Below are positions 51,237 through 63,514 of a DNA stretch of 64,000 nucleotides, piece after piece; position 1 is the stretch's first letter, and every line of letters begins with the position of its first letter. This stretch comes from Candidatus Blautia faecipullorum (lineage in GTDB: Bacteria; Bacillota; Clostridia; Lachnospirales; Lachnospiraceae), in contig DXEG01000060.1 in the NCBI GenBank assembly GCA_019115125.1, positions 107,501-171,500 of the forward strand, in the 5' to 3' direction. Made by a program: the position numbers and the translations under genes. A model generated the notes under the pieces. It had not been told where the DNA came from. It was given only the letters and a program-made list of their open reading frames with translations, and searched no databases.

Positions 51237-52685
51237 ATGGAAAGATTGTATAAGAAACTAGAAGAATATGGAAAAACGGATTACTACCCCTTCCACATGC
51301 CGGGGCATAAAAGGAATCCCCTGTCTGTGGCAGGGGATTTTCCTGTTGAAAAAGATATTACAGAAATTGACGGATTTGATAATCTCCATCATCCCGAGGG
51401 TATCCTGAAGGAGGCCCAGGACGCCGCGGCCCGGCTGTATGGGACGGAGGAGAGCTTTTACAGTATTAACGGAAGCACAGGAGCGATTCTGGCGGCGGTT
51501 TCGGCGGCAGTGAGAAAAGGCGGACATATTCTGATAGCCAGAAACTGTCACAAGGCGGTATACCACGCGGCCTATCTCAGAGAACTGCGGGTTTCCTATA
51601 TTTATCCACAGGAAGACAACAAATTGGGGATAAACGGAGGAATTTCCGTTCAAAATGTGGAAAGATGTCTTCAGGAGAGCAGAGATATAGAAGCGGTGCT
51701 TATCACCTCGCCTACTTATGACGGAATTGTCTCTGATGTGAAGAAGATTGCCGAAACTGTCCACAGCTATGGGATCCCTCTCATAGTTGACGAGGCTCAT
51801 GGGGCTCATTTCGTATTTTCGGATTATTTTCCTGTTTCCGCAGTGAAGCTTGGAGCGGATGTTGTGATCCACAGTGTTCATAAAACGCTGCCCGCCATGA
51901 CCCAGACGGCTCTGCTCCACAGATGCAGCTCCAGAGTGGACAGAAATCTGCTGATCCGTTTTCTCGGAATTTACCAGAGCAGCAGTCCCTCCTATGTTCT
52001 TATGAGCAGTATCGATGCCTGCATGGAAAAATTACAGAGAGACGGAAAAGAGATGTTCCGGGAATTTACCAGGAATCTGGAGCATGCCAGGCAGCGTCTT
52101 TCCAGATGCGTCCATATCCGTCTGATCACGCCGGAAACCGGAGAGGAAATGAAAATCTATGATTACGACCGGTCAAAGCTCATACTTTCCACCCTGCACA
52201 GCACTTTGAACGGAAGACAGCTCCACCAGATCCTGCGGGAGGAATTCCATCTTGAAATGGAGATGGAGGCGGAGAATTATGTGCTTGCACTCACTGCCGC
52301 CGGGGACAGGGAGGAAGGATTTCAGCGTCTTTGCAGCGCGGTTGAAGAAATTGACCGCAGGGAGTCGTTAAAGGATAAGAAGACAGTGAAAATAGAAGGT
52401 ACGAAAAACGCGGAGCTGAATGCTCTTATGAAAATTTCGCACGCAATGGACGCTTCACGGGAGAGATGCCCTCTGGATGAAAGTATAGGCCGGATTTCTG
52501 TGGAATTCGCTTATCTTTATCCGCCCGGAACGCCCCTGATCGTACCCGGAGAACAGATTACTGGACTTTTTGTAAAAAATGTGAGAAGATACCTGGAAGA
52601 AGGATTCGAGCTTCAGGGACTCAGCGATCTGTCCAACCGTACGATCTGCGTCCTTGCCAATGACGTAACCGAGGCGTCCCGGTGA
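51237..52685 (+). CDS. Orn/Lys/Arg decarboxylase family protein (YaaO-like)
   Basis: A 482-residue fold-type I PLP enzyme of the arginine/lysine/ornithine decarboxylase family. Signatures: PFHMPGHKRNP, NGSTGAILAAVSAAV, VDEAHGAHF and the Schiff-base Lys in VIHSVHKTLPAMTQTALLH. The location, before a kinase and holB, matches yaaO of Bacillus. ATG 51237 is preceded by GAGGGG; the frame extends upstream to a TTG without a binding site. Substrate among Lys, Arg and Orn cannot be told. Confidence 0.9.
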   Translation: MERLYKKLEEYGKTDYYPFHMPGHKRNPLSVAGDFPVEKDITEIDGFDNLHHPEGILKEAQDAAARLYGTEESFYSINGSTGAILAAVSAAVRKGGHILIARNCHKAVYHAAYLRELRVSYIYPQEDNKLGINGGISVQNVERCLQESRDIEAVLITSPTYDGIVSDVKKIAETVHSYGIPLIVDEAHGAHFVFSDYFPVSAVKLGADVVIHSVHKTLPAMTQTALLHRCSSRVDRNLLIRFLGIYQSSSPSYVLMSSIDACMEKLQRDGKEMFREFTRNLEHARQRLSRCVHIRLITPETGEEMKIYDYDRSKLILSTLHSTLNGRQLHQILREEFHLEMEMEAENYVLALTAAGDREEGFQRLCSAVEEIDRRESLKDKKTVKIEGTKNAELNALMKISHAMDASRERCPLDESIGRISVEFAYLYPPGTPLIVPGEQITGLFVKNVRRYLEEGFELQGLSDLSNRTICVLANDVTEASR

Positions 52686-52809
52686 GGAAAACGCCTCAGA
52701 CAGCAGGTAAGCGTATGTCTGGACTGCAGCGAAAACGATCCAATAAAGAAATTTACAGGAAACGGCGGACAGAGGCCGGGAAGAGAAATATCCGGAAAGG
52801 TACAGCAGT

Positions 52810-53397
52810 ATGGGAAAAATTTTTTATATTATGGGAAAAAGCGCGTCAGGGAAAGACAAGATATACTCTATGCTTATAGAAAATAAAGAGCTTGGGCTTC
52901 AAAAGCTGGTGCTTTATACAACCCGCCCAATCCGCCATGGAGAAGAAAACGGAAGAGAATATTACTTTACAGGAAACGACAGGCTTGAAGAATTCAGGGC
53001 GGCAGGCAGGCTGATTGAAAGCCGCTCCTACAACACCGTTCACGGAATATGGACTTACTTTACAGCGGACGACGGACAGACAGATTTGGAGAAAGCTGAT
53101 TATCTGGGAATCGGTACTCTGGAATCCTACTGTAAGATGAAGGAGTATTACGGGGAAGAAAACGTGCTGCCCGTTTACATCCAGGTAGAGGACGGAGAGC
53201 GGCTGAAAAGGGCACTGATAAGAGAACAGAAACAGGAAAATCCAAAATACGCGGAAATGTGCCGCCGCTTTCTGGCTGATCAGGAGGATTTTTCAGAGGA
53301 GCATATTCAGGAAGCCGGGATAAAGACCAGATTTGAAAACGACAATCTTGATAATTGTGTCAGAAATATTATAAAATATATAAAATCTGTGACATAA
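52810..53397 (+). CDS. guanylate-kinase-like P-loop kinase
   Basis: A 195-residue protein related to guanylate kinase: P-loop GKSASGKD, YTTRPIRHGEENGREYYF (GMP-binding arginines and Tyr-Tyr), and a lid RALIREQKQ. The P-loop reads GKD, whereas typical Gmk proteins have GK[ST]. It takes the position where tmk normally lies before holB. It may be a nucleotide or other small-molecule kinase; a standard gmk elsewhere would make this a paralogue. Confidence 0.8.
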   Translation: MGKIFYIMGKSASGKDKIYSMLIENKELGLQKLVLYTTRPIRHGEENGREYYFTGNDRLEEFRAAGRLIESRSYNTVHGIWTYFTADDGQTDLEKADYLGIGTLESYCKMKEYYGEENVLPVYIQVEDGERLKRALIREQKQENPKYAEMCRRFLADQEDFSEEHIQEAGIKTRFENDNLDNCVRNIIKYIKSVT

Positions 53398-53428
53398 GCA
53401 AAAATAGATACTATTCGCAATTAAAGTA

Positions 53429-53437
53429 TGTTATAAT
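53429..53437 (+). promoter_or_regulatory. extended -10 promoter of holB
   Basis: TG-T-TATAAT (53429-53437) precedes holB by about 70 bp; a weak -35 is possible. Confidence 0.55.
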
Positions 53438-53505
53438 GAGAGAAAGTAAGCGAACAAAGATTCGTTTTACATAAAAAACAACAAAGATAAGCGAGGTGAT
53501 TCTGA

Positions 53506-54495
53506 ATGATTGGTTTCAATGAGATTATCGGGCACGAGGAGATTATCAGACATTTAAAGAATGCAATGAAAACGGGAAAGATTTCTCATTCCTATATATT
53601 TACAGGGCGGCCGGGATCCGGCAAAAAGCTTCTTGCCGCCACATACGCCATGACCCTTCAGTGTGAAGCGGGGGGAACAGAGCCATGTCAGAAGTGCGAT
53701 TCCTGTAAGAAGGCGCTGGGGAAGAATCATCCGGATATTATATATGTAAATCACGAAAAACCGGGAACAATAACCATTGATGAGATCAGAGAGCAGTTGA
53801 TCTCAGACGTTGCGGTCAAGCCTTACTGCAGTCCTCATAAGATCTATATCATTCCGGATGCGGAGATGATGACGGTACAGGCTCAGAACGCCCTTTTGAA
53901 AACTATAGAGGAGCCGCCGGAATACGCGGTGATCATGCTGCTCGCCAGCAATGTGGACGTGCTGCTCCCGACGATCCAGTCCAGGTGTGTGAGACTTGAT
54001 CTGAAGGTAGTGGACGACAGTCTTGTGAAGCAATATCTGATGGAGCGTCTCCATGTACCGGATTATCAGGCGGAGATCGACGCATCCTTTGCTCAGGGAA
54101 GCATTGGAAAGGCAAAAGAGGCGGCCACCTCCGAGGAATTCTCCAAGATCACGGAGAATGCCCTGAAGATTTTGAAATATGCCAACACCATGGAGGTCTA
54201 TGAGCTGGCGGACGAGATCAAGAATCTGTCCGGTGAAAAACAGAGTATCGGAGATTATCTTGATATTTTCCAGTTCTGGTTCAGGGACGTGCTGATGTTT
54301 AAGGCGACCAGAGAGATTGACAACCTGGTATTCAAGCAGGAAATTAATTTTATAAAGGAACAGGCAAGCCAGCGCTCTTACGAGAATCTTGAGAAGATCC
54401 TGGAAGCTCTGGAAAAGACGAAGGTCCGTCTCCGGGCAAACGTAAATTTCGAGCTGGCGCTTGAACTGCTGTTCCTGACTATCAGGGAGAGATAG
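53506..54495 (+). CDS. holB: DNA polymerase III delta-prime subunit
   Basis: A clamp-loader AAA+ protein. Walker-A-like GRPGSGKKLLAATYA, a four-cysteine zinc module (C-x8-C-x2-C-x2-C, QCEAGGTEPCQKCDSC), and the sensor region AQNALLKTIEEPPEYAVI, SRCVRLDLK. 329 residues. One base separates it from ricT. Confidence 0.95.
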   Translation: MIGFNEIIGHEEIIRHLKNAMKTGKISHSYIFTGRPGSGKKLLAATYAMTLQCEAGGTEPCQKCDSCKKALGKNHPDIIYVNHEKPGTITIDEIREQLISDVAVKPYCSPHKIYIIPDAEMMTVQAQNALLKTIEEPPEYAVIMLLASNVDVLLPTIQSRCVRLDLKVVDDSLVKQYLMERLHVPDYQAEIDASFAQGSIGKAKEAATSEEFSKITENALKILKYANTMEVYELADEIKNLSGEKQSIGDYLDIFQFWFRDVLMFKATREIDNLVFKQEINFIKEQASQRSYENLEKILEALEKTKVRLRANVNFELALELLFLTIRER

Positions 54496-54496
54496 A

Positions 54497-55411
54497 ATGA
54501 CAAAAGTTGTAGGTATCAGATTTCGTAACGTAGGAAAAATTTATTATTTTAATCCCAGAGGCTATAAGATGAAAACCGGAGACCACGTGATCGTGGAGAC
54601 CGCCAGGGGGATCGAGTACGGACGCGTGGTGCTGGGGCCCAAGGAGGTCCAGGACAACGAGGTGGTGCACCCTCTGAAGGAGGTGCTCCGTGTAGCCACT
54701 CCTGAGGATGATGAGAGAGAGGCACAGAACCGTATCAAAGAAAAGGACGCCTTTAAGATCTGCCAGAAAAAGATCCGGGAACATGGTCTTGAAATGAAGC
54801 TGATCGACGCGGAATACACCTTTGACAACAATAAGGTTTTATTTTATTTTACCGCTGACGGAAGAATTGACTTCCGCCAGCTTGTAAAGGATCTTGCGGC
54901 GATTTTCAAAACAAGGATCGAGCTCAGACAGATCGGCGTCAGAGATGAGACGAAGATTCTGGGAGGGATCGGAATCTGCGGCAGGTGTCTCTGCTGCCAT
55001 ACTTATCTGACAGAGTTCGCGCCTGTATCCATCAAGATGGCCAAGGAACAGAATTTATCTCTGAACCAGACGAAGATTTCCGGCGTCTGCGGCAGACTGA
55101 TGTGCTGTCTGAAAAACGAGCAGGAAACCTATGAGGAGCTGAACAAAAAGCTTCCCGGAACAGGAGATACGGTTACGCTTCCCGACGGCCTTCAGGGAAC
55201 GGTACACAGTGTAAACGTACTGAGGCAGCAGGTGAAGGTGATCGTGGAGGTCAACGACGAAAAAGAAATTCAGGAATATCCGGTAAGCGAGCTGAAATTC
55301 CGTCCAAGAAAGAAAAAAGTCAAGGTTTCTGAAAAGGAAATGAAGGAATTAAAAGAACTGGAAGATAATGAGGGAGATTCCAAGTCTCATGGAAAAAGAT
55401 CCGCGGAATAA
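54497..55411 (+). CDS. ricT: PSP1 domain protein RicT
   Basis: A 304-residue PSP1-family protein. RicT (YaaT) with RicA and RicF forms an Fe-S complex that controls RNase Y cleavage in Bacillus. The cysteine-rich core GIGICGRCLCCHTYL and SGVCGRLMCCLKNE is complete. The C-terminus is rich in Lys/Glu. It overlaps the next gene. Confidence 0.94.
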   Translation: MTKVVGIRFRNVGKIYYFNPRGYKMKTGDHVIVETARGIEYGRVVLGPKEVQDNEVVHPLKEVLRVATPEDDEREAQNRIKEKDAFKICQKKIREHGLEMKLIDAEYTFDNNKVLFYFTADGRIDFRQLVKDLAAIFKTRIELRQIGVRDETKILGGIGICGRCLCCHTYLTEFAPVSIKMAKEQNLSLNQTKISGVCGRLMCCLKNEQETYEELNKKLPGTGDTVTLPDGLQGTVHSVNVLRQQVKVIVEVNDEKEIQEYPVSELKFRPRKKKVKVSEKEMKELKELEDNEGDSKSHGKRSAE

Positions 55412-56141
55412 TCTGATCAAACCTGGGGAAAGGCTGGACGATCTGCAGAACGGATACTTTGTGATCCAAAATCCGGACAAGTTCTGTTTCGGCATGGACG
55501 CGGTCCTTTTATCCGGGTTTGCCAAAATTAAAAAAAATGAAAAGGTTCTGGATATGGGAACCGGGACAGGTATCATTCCCGTGCTTCTGAAGGCGAAGAC
55601 AGAGGGCGGACATTTCACCGGTCTGGAAATTCAGGAGGAGTGTGCGGATATGGCGGGGCGGACTGCCGCCTATAACGGGCTGGGATCGGACATTGACATT
55701 GTCTGCGGCGATATAAAGGAGGCTGCTGAGATTTTCGGAGCAGCTTCTTTTCATGTGGTTACCTGCAATCCGCCCTATATGATCGGAACTCACGGCCTGA
55801 AAAATCCTCACATGGCAAAGGCAATCGCCAGGCATGAGATCCTGTGTACCCTGGAGGATGTGGTAAGTCAGGCCGCGAAGGTTCTTACGGACCGGGGACG
55901 GTTTTATATGGTCCACCGGCCCTTTCGTCTGGCGGAAATTTTTCAGGTGCTGACAAAATATAAGCTGGAGCCCAAGCATATGCAGCTAGTATATCCTTTT
56001 AAGGACAGAGAGCCGAATATGGTGCTGATCGAAGCCCTGAAAGGTGGAAATCCCAGACTTCAGGTGGACCCTCCCATGATCGTATACGAGAAGCCGGGAG
56101 TTTATACAGAGCAGATACTTAAGGTTTACGATATGATTTAA
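55389..56141 (+). CDS. trmN6: tRNA1(Val) (adenine-37-N6)-methyltransferase-like protein (TrmN6)
   Basis: A SAM-dependent methyltransferase with VLDMGTGTGIIPVLL and the amino-methylase NPPY motif (VVTCNPPYMIG). The N-terminal block GERLDDLQNGYFVIQNPDKFCFGMDAVLLSGFA is typical of TrmN6/YfiC (YabB in Bacillus). ATG 55389 (behind GGGAG) is preferred; ATG 55368 is an alternative. The gene overlaps ricT and precedes rsmI, as in Bacillus. Confidence 0.9.
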   Translation: MEKDPRNNLIKPGERLDDLQNGYFVIQNPDKFCFGMDAVLLSGFAKIKKNEKVLDMGTGTGIIPVLLKAKTEGGHFTGLEIQEECADMAGRTAAYNGLGSDIDIVCGDIKEAAEIFGAASFHVVTCNPPYMIGTHGLKNPHMAKAIARHEILCTLEDVVSQAAKVLTDRGRFYMVHRPFRLAEIFQVLTKYKLEPKHMQLVYPFKDREPNMVLIEALKGGNPRLQVDPPMIVYEKPGVYTEQILKVYDMI

Positions 56142-56183
56142 GACTGCCGTCTGTTTTTTATGAATTGGGAAAAGGAGAGCTTC

Positions 56184-57023
56184 ATGAGCGGAACATTATA
56201 TCTTTGCGCGACGCCGATAGGGAATCTGGAGGATATCACTCTGAGAGTTCTGCGTATTTTGAAAGAGGTGGATCTGATAGCGGCGGAGGACACCCGGAAC
56301 AGTATTAAGCTTCTGAATCATTTTGAGATCAGAACCCCTATGACAAGCTATCATGAGTATAACAAGATAGAAAAGGCATACTCTCTAATTGAAAAGCTGC
56401 AGTCGGGTCAGAATGTCGCTTTGATCACCGACGCGGGCACGCCGGGGATTTCCGACCCGGGGGAAGAGCTGGTAAGGATGTGTTATGAGGCGGGGATCGA
56501 AGTGACTTCTCTTCCCGGCCCGGCGGCATGTGTGACGGCGCTGACATTATCCGGTCTTCCTACCAGAAGATTTGCTTTTGAAGCCTTTCTTCCTATGGAA
56601 AAAAAAGAGCGCAGGGAGGTTCTGGAGGAGCTGGTGAAGGAGACGCGTACCATTATCCTGTATGAAGCGCCTCATAAGCTGACCAGAACGCTGAAGGATC
56701 TGCGGGATGTGCTTGGAAACCGCAGAATAACGCTCTGCCGGGAGCTGACCAAGAAGCATGAGACTGCTTTTCGCACAACCATAGAGGAGCTGCTGGCATA
56801 TTATGAGGATCAGAAGCCTCTCGGAGAGTGTGTTCTGGTGATAGAGGGCAGAAGCAGACAGGAGCTGAGGGAAGAAGAGGAGGCGTCCTGGGAAACGATT
56901 TCTGTTGAAGAGCATATGGAGCTGTACGAGAAGGAGGGAATGTCCAGAAAAGACGCCATGAAGCAGGTGGCGAAGGACAGAGGCGTATCAAAAAGAGAGA
57001 TTTATCAGATGCTTCTTTCATGA
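56184..57023 (+). CDS. rsmI: 16S rRNA (cytidine-1402-2'-O)-methyltransferase RsmI
   Basis: RsmI methylates C1402 of 16S rRNA. Signatures: LYLCATPIGNLEDITLRVLR, AAEDTRNSIKLLNHF, ALITDAGTPGISDPG, LPGPAACVTALTLSG. 279 residues from ATG 56184, preceded by AAGGAG; an ATG 24 bp earlier lacks a site. Confidence 0.96.
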   Translation: MSGTLYLCATPIGNLEDITLRVLRILKEVDLIAAEDTRNSIKLLNHFEIRTPMTSYHEYNKIEKAYSLIEKLQSGQNVALITDAGTPGISDPGEELVRMCYEAGIEVTSLPGPAACVTALTLSGLPTRRFAFEAFLPMEKKERREVLEELVKETRTIILYEAPHKLTRTLKDLRDVLGNRRITLCRELTKKHETAFRTTIEELLAYYEDQKPLGECVLVIEGRSRQELREEEEASWETISVEEHMELYEKEGMSRKDAMKQVAKDRGVSKREIYQMLLS

Positions 57024-57075
57024 TCACCGCGAAGCCGGTCTTCAGAGCGGACATTTATATAATATCTGAGTTTAG

Positions 57076-57113
57076 AGCTTTCCGAAACCTGTTGGGTTTC
57101 AGGGAGGCTTTTT
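57076..57113 (+). terminator. intrinsic terminator after rsmI
   Basis: AGCTTTCCGAAACC (57076-57089) pairs, with one bulge and G-T pairs, with GGTTTCAGGGAGGCT (57094-57109 region), followed by TTTTT. Confidence 0.75.
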
Positions 57114-57171
57114 ATGTTGTAACTTTTTTCAGAATTTTTTGCTAAATTTAATAGCGGAGAGAATGTTTTTG

Positions 57172-57180
57172 TGCTATAAT
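57172..57180 (+). promoter_or_regulatory. extended -10 promoter of gyrB
   Basis: TG-C-TATAAT (57172-57180) with weak upstream TAGCGG. The leader to gyrB is about 140 nt and shows no recognised regulator. Confidence 0.6.
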
Positions 57181-57182
57181 AA

Positions 57183-59249
<2,067 letters not shown>

Positions 59250-59260
59250 GAGAATAAAGA

Positions 59261-61849
59261 ATGGAAGACAATATTTTTGATAAAGTCCATGAGGTAGACC
59301 TTCAGAAAACCATGGAAAAATCTTATATTGATTATGCCATGAGCGTGATCGCTTCCCGTGCCCTGCCGGATGTGAGGGACGGTCTGAAGCCTGTGCAGAG
59401 ACGTGTTCTCTATTCCATGATCGAGCTGAACAATGGTCCGGATAAGCCTCACCGTAAATGCGCCCGTATCGTAGGTGATACCATGGGTAAATATCATCCT
59501 CATGGGGACAGCTCTATTTACGGAGCACTTGTAAATATGGCTCAGGACTGGTCTACCAGATACCCTCTGGTGGACGGACACGGAAACTTTGGTTCTGTGG
59601 ACGGAGACGGAGCGGCTGCCATGAGGTATACAGAGGCCCGTCTCAGTAAGATTTCCATGGAGATGCTGGCGGATATCAATAAGAATACAGTTGATTTCCA
59701 GCCGAACTTTGACGAGACAGAGAGAGAGCCTGTGGTTCTTCCCTCCCGTTATCCCAACCTTCTGGTGAACGGAACGTCAGGCATCGCGGTAGGCATGGCT
59801 ACCAACATCCCTCCTCATAACCTCAGAGAGGTGATCAACGCAGTCGTTAAGATCATTGACAACATTATTGAGGAACAGAGGGAGACCACCATGGAAGAAC
59901 TCCTGGAGATCGTAAAGGGACCTGATTTTCCTACAGGGGCCACGATCCTGGGAACACGGGGAATTGAAGAGGCTTACCGAACCGGAAGAGGAAAGATCCG
60001 GGTGCGCGCTGTGACCAATATCGAAACTCTTCCAAACGGAAAATCCCGTATTATCGTTACGGAGCTTCCTTATCTGGTAAACAAAGCCCGTCTGATCGAG
60101 AAGATCGCGGAGCTTGTCCGGGATAAAAAAATTGACGGTATTACAGATCTGAACGATCATTCCAGCAGGGAAGGTATGCGTATCTGTATTGATCTTCGCA
60201 AGGACGCCAATGCGAATGTGGTTTTAAACCAGCTTTATAAGCACACGCAGCTTCAGGATACTTTCGGAGTCATTATGCTCTGCCTTGTTTCCACTAAGGG
60301 AAGCCTTGAGCCTAAGGTGCTGAATCTTTCTGAAATGCTGAAATATTACCTGGCCCATCAGGAGGATGTAGTTACCAGAAGGACAAAATATGATCTGAAC
60401 AAGGCTCAGGAGAGAGCTCATATTTTGGAAGGTCTTCTGAAGGCTCTGGATAATATAGACGAAGTGATCCGGATCATCAGGGGATCACGGAGCGTTCAGA
60501 TTGCGAAGCAGGAATTGATGGACCGCTTTGAGCTGACGGACGTTCAGGCCCAGGCAATCGTGGATATGCGTCTCCGCGCTCTCACCGGCTTGGAACGTGA
60601 GAAGCTGGAAGCGGAATACGCGGAGCTGATGGAAAGAATCCGCAAATTAAAAGCAATTCTCTCAGACAGAAACCTTCTTCTCCGAGTGATCAGAGAAGAA
60701 ATTCTGGCAATTTCTGAGAAATACGGGGATGAAAGAAGAACATCCATTGGTTTTGACGCCTATGATATATCCATGGAGGATATGATCCCAAAAGAAAACA
60801 CAGTCATTACCATGACGAAGCTTGGATATATCAAGCGTATGACGGTGGATAATTTCCGCAGCCAGAACCGGGGCGGCAAGGGAATCAAGGGTATGCAGAC
60901 CATAGAGGACGATTATATCGAAGAGCTGATGATGACCACCACCCATCATTATGTGATGTTCTTTACAAATACGGGACGGGTGTACCGGCTGAAAGCTTAT
61001 GAGATCCCGGAGGCAGGAAGGACTGCCAGGGGAACGGCGATCATTAATCTCCTTCAGCTTATGCCGGACGAACGGATCACGGCGGTAATTCCTATTAATA
61101 AATTCGAAGAGGGACAATATCTGATGATGGCCACCAGAAACGGCCTTGTCAAGAAAACGCCGATTCAGGAATATGCCAACGTGCGTAAGATCGGTCTCGC
61201 GGCGATCTCGCTCAGAGAGGACGACGAGCTGATAGAAGTGAAGTTTACGAATAATAAGAAGGACGTCATCCTTGTAACCAAATACGGCCAGTGTATCCGG
61301 TTCAGAGAAACGGATGTGAGAAGCACCGGAAGAGTTTCCATGGGCGTAAGAGGAATCAACCTTCTGGATGGCGACGAGGTTGTCGCCATGCAGTTGAACT
61401 CCCAGGGACATTATCTCCTGGTAGTATCGGAGAACGGTATGGGCAAGAGAACCTCCATCGGTGAATTTACCTGCCAGAACCGGGGCGGCAAGGGTGTGAA
61501 ATGCTATAAGATCACAGAAAAGACCGGTAACGTGATCGGAGCTAAGGCCGTGAATGAAGAGAATGAAATCATGATGATCACCACAGAGGGAATTATCATC
61601 CGTCTGCAGTGCTCTGATATTTCTATTCTTGGAAGGATCACTTCCGGAGTGAAGCTGATCAATCTTTCCGAGGGAATAACGGTGGCAAGCTTCGCGAAGG
61701 TAAGAGAAAAGGAAGACGACAGATCTCTGGGAGAAAACGCGCAGGAAGCCGCGGAGGAGAGTTCTGCGGAACCGGAAGCGCCGGAGGAAGGCGTTGAGGA
61801 ACCGGAAGCCGCAGAGAAAGATTCAGAGGACAAACCATCAGAGGAATAA
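59261..61849 (+). CDS. gyrA: DNA gyrase subunit A
   Basis: The DNA-cleaving subunit. Signatures: [19 protein letters not shown], the catalytic Tyr in [13 protein letters not shown], and the GyrA box QNRGGKG (near 535), with beta-pinwheel blades in the C-terminal domain. 862 residues with an acidic tail ([20 protein letters not shown] region), slightly longer than usual. It starts 11 bp after gyrB. Confidence 0.98.
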   Translation: MEDNIFDKVHEVDLQKTMEKSYIDYAMSVIASRALPDVRDGLKPVQRRVLYSMIELNNGPDKPHRKCARIVGDTMGKYHPHGDSSIYGALVNMAQDWSTRYPLVDGHGNFGSVDGDGAAAMRYTEARLSKISMEMLADINKNTVDFQPNFDETEREPVVLPSRYPNLLVNGTSGIAVGMATNIPPHNLREVINAVVKIIDNIIEEQRETTMEELLEIVKGPDFPTGATILGTRGIEEAYRTGRGKIRVRAVTNIETLPNGKSRIIVTELPYLVNKARLIEKIAELVRDKKIDGITDLNDHSSREGMRICIDLRKDANANVVLNQLYKHTQLQDTFGVIMLCLVSTKGSLEPKVLNLSEMLKYYLAHQEDVVTRRTKYDLNKAQERAHILEGLLKALDNIDEVIRIIRGSRSVQIAKQELMDRFELTDVQAQAIVDMRLRALTGLEREKLEAEYAELMERIRKLKAILSDRNLLLRVIREEILAISEKYGDERRTSIGFDAYDISMEDMIPKENTVITMTKLGYIKRMTVDNFRSQNRGGKGIKGMQTIEDDYIEELMMTTTHHYVMFFTNTGRVYRLKAYEIPEAGRTARGTAIINLLQLMPDERITAVIPINKFEEGQYLMMATRNGLVKKTPIQEYANVRKIGLAAISLREDDELIEVKFTNNKKDVILVTKYGQCIRFRETDVRSTGRVSMGVRGINLLDGDEVVAMQLNSQGHYLLVVSENGMGKRTSIGEFTCQNRGGKGVKCYKITEKTGNVIGAKAVNEENEIMMITTEGIIIRLQCSDISILGRITSGVKLINLSEGITVASFAKVREKEDDRSLGENAQEAAEESSAEPEAPEEGVEEPEAAEKDSEDKPSEE

Positions 61850-61871
61850 AAGGGTATACAGGTAATTAATT

Positions 61872-62531
61872 ATGGAGAAAAAAGAAACCGTCAGACATAC
61901 TGGAAATAAAAGACGGAAACCATCAAAAAAGAAGACGGCAGGGATAAAACTGAAATTACCCGGCAAACTTCCGGATATCCGGGCAATTCTGGGAGCGGCT
62001 GTTATTATTGTACTGGTCATAGTTCTGGTACTTGCTTTCAGAGGATGCGGCGTCAGCCATAAAACGCCTGAAAAAGTAGTGAGAGCTCTCGTAGAATCTT
62101 ATGTAAACGGTGATGAGCGTAAAATCAGAAACTGCTATGGGGTGAAAAAGGCGGACGATAATCTCCAGAAAGAAATTACTGCCACTATTAATTATTTTCA
62201 GGCATACAGTCCGAAAAAAGTAGAAACAGACGACTGCGGCGTTATTTATGAAGACGGAAATTATACATATGTATATATTGTGTACAGCCTTATTCAGGAT
62301 AATGAGCAGTCCTATCCCTGTATCAGCACTTATATGACAGAAAAGAAAGATAATAAGTACTATGTGCTTCCTCCTTCGGAAATCACGGATGAACTGAGTA
62401 TGCAGGCTGCGGAGCAATACGCCTCCTTTATGCAGACGGATGCGTATAAGGATTATGTGACGGCATATGAAACCTTCACAAAGAAAAATCCGGGATATGA
62501 AGAAAAGATCGCTTCAAAACTAAACTCATAA
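61872..62531 (+). CDS. membrane-anchored protein of unknown function
   Basis: A 219-residue protein: basic N-terminal 35 residues (about 12 Lys/Arg), one membrane helix (about 38-60, ILGAAVIIVLVIVLVLAFRG) and an extracellular domain of about 155 residues starting KTPEKVVRALVESYVNGDERK, which resembles a small NTF2-like or lumazine-binding-like fold. It follows gyrA by 22 bp. No known function. Confidence 0.85.
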   Translation: MEKKETVRHTGNKRRKPSKKKTAGIKLKLPGKLPDIRAILGAAVIIVLVIVLVLAFRGCGVSHKTPEKVVRALVESYVNGDERKIRNCYGVKKADDNLQKEITATINYFQAYSPKKVETDDCGVIYEDGNYTYVYIVYSLIQDNEQSYPCISTYMTEKKDNKYYVLPPSEITDELSMQAAEQYASFMQTDAYKDYVTAYETFTKKNPGYEEKIASKLNS

Positions 62532-62557
62532 AATCTGTGAAGGAGTAAAGACGGGAT

Positions 62558-63280
62558 ATGAAAAGAATTATCATGATGATACTGAGAAATCTTCCGTTTG
62601 TTCCTTTTGCCTGGTGCAGACTATGTTGGTATGCTTCTCATGTGGACAGGTATACGGAAGAAAAACGCTATGCTTTATTGAAAATGATCGACAGAAGAGC
62701 GAATATAGGTGGAAATATCACGATTGACGCCTATGGGACGGAAAATATCCCAAAAGAAAACGGCTTTATTTTCTATCCGAATCACCAGGGATTGTATGAC
62801 GTGCTGGCTATTCTGGATGCGTGCCCGGTACCTTTCTCGGTGGTAGCGAAGCAGGAGATAGGGAACGTGCCCTTTTTAAAGCAGGTATTTGCCTGCATGA
62901 AAGCGTTTGTGATTGACCGGGAGGATATTAAACAGTCCATGCAGGTTATCATTAATGTGACAAAGGAAGTAAAAAACGGGCGGAATTATCTGATCTTCGC
63001 GGAGGGGACCAGGAGCAAAAACGGAAATCATCCTCAGGAATTTAAAGGGGGAAGCTTTAAGGCGGCAATGAAAGCAAAATGTCCTGTGATTCCGGTGGCT
63101 CTGATCGACTCCTATAAATCCTTCGATACGGGTTCCACGGCGCCCCTGACGGTTCAGGTGCATTTTCTGGAGCCGATTCCCTATGAGGAGTATAAGGATA
63201 TGAAATCCACAGAAATTGCCGCTGAAGTAAAAAGAAGAATTGAAAAGACCATCAAAGAAAACGGCGGGTGGGAATCATAA
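62558..63280 (+). CDS. plsC: 1-acyl-sn-glycerol-3-phosphate acyltransferase
   Basis: A 240-residue PlsC-type acyltransferase transferring an acyl chain to lysophosphatidic acid. The catalytic NHxxxxD motif (FYPNHQGLYDVLAIL), the FVIDREDIKQS block and the FAEGTRSKNGN motif are present. A membrane-associated N-terminus. Confidence 0.92.
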   Translation: MKRIIMMILRNLPFVPFAWCRLCWYASHVDRYTEEKRYALLKMIDRRANIGGNITIDAYGTENIPKENGFIFYPNHQGLYDVLAILDACPVPFSVVAKQEIGNVPFLKQVFACMKAFVIDREDIKQSMQVIINVTKEVKNGRNYLIFAEGTRSKNGNHPQEFKGGSFKAAMKAKCPVIPVALIDSYKSFDTGSTAPLTVQVHFLEPIPYEEYKDMKSTEIAAEVKRRIEKTIKENGGWES

Positions 63281-63285
63281 AAAAG

Positions 63286-63331
63286 ACTTCCGTGTATGTG
63301 TTGTTAATGACAGATGCACGGAAGTTTTTTG
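63286..63331 (+). terminator. intrinsic terminator after plsC
   Basis: ACTTCCGTG (63286-63294) pairs with CACGGAAGT (63317-63325), followed by a T-run. Confidence 0.9.
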
Positions 63332-63401
63332 TTAAATTTCTCTACTCTCTTTTTACAAGAGCGCACATGGTAGATAAAGAGGGTAATATAATTATTTGTA
63401 A

Positions 63402-63481
63402 CAGTTCAGCTCATACAGATGTGCACTCGCAAAAACATGCAAGCATGTTTTATGCTTCCCGTTTACTGTATAGCTGAACTG
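63402..63481 (-). repeat. dispersed structured inverted-repeat element, short inverted copy 3
   Basis: An 80-bp palindromic unit, bounded by CAGTTCAGC and GCTGAACTG, whose reverse complement matches the first half (hairpin A) of the element at 39409-39570, including GGGAAGCATAAAACATGC. It lacks arm B. It lies between plsC and tRNA-Ser. Confidence 0.8.
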
Positions 63482-63514
63482 AAATAATTATTTTAAATAA
63501 ATGTAAAAAACAGG

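Noticed and set aside
52682-52879. A 65-codon basic frame overlapping the decarboxylase stop and kinase start
   Set aside because: Very Arg/Lys-rich, overlaps the kinase in another frame and has no family resemblance.
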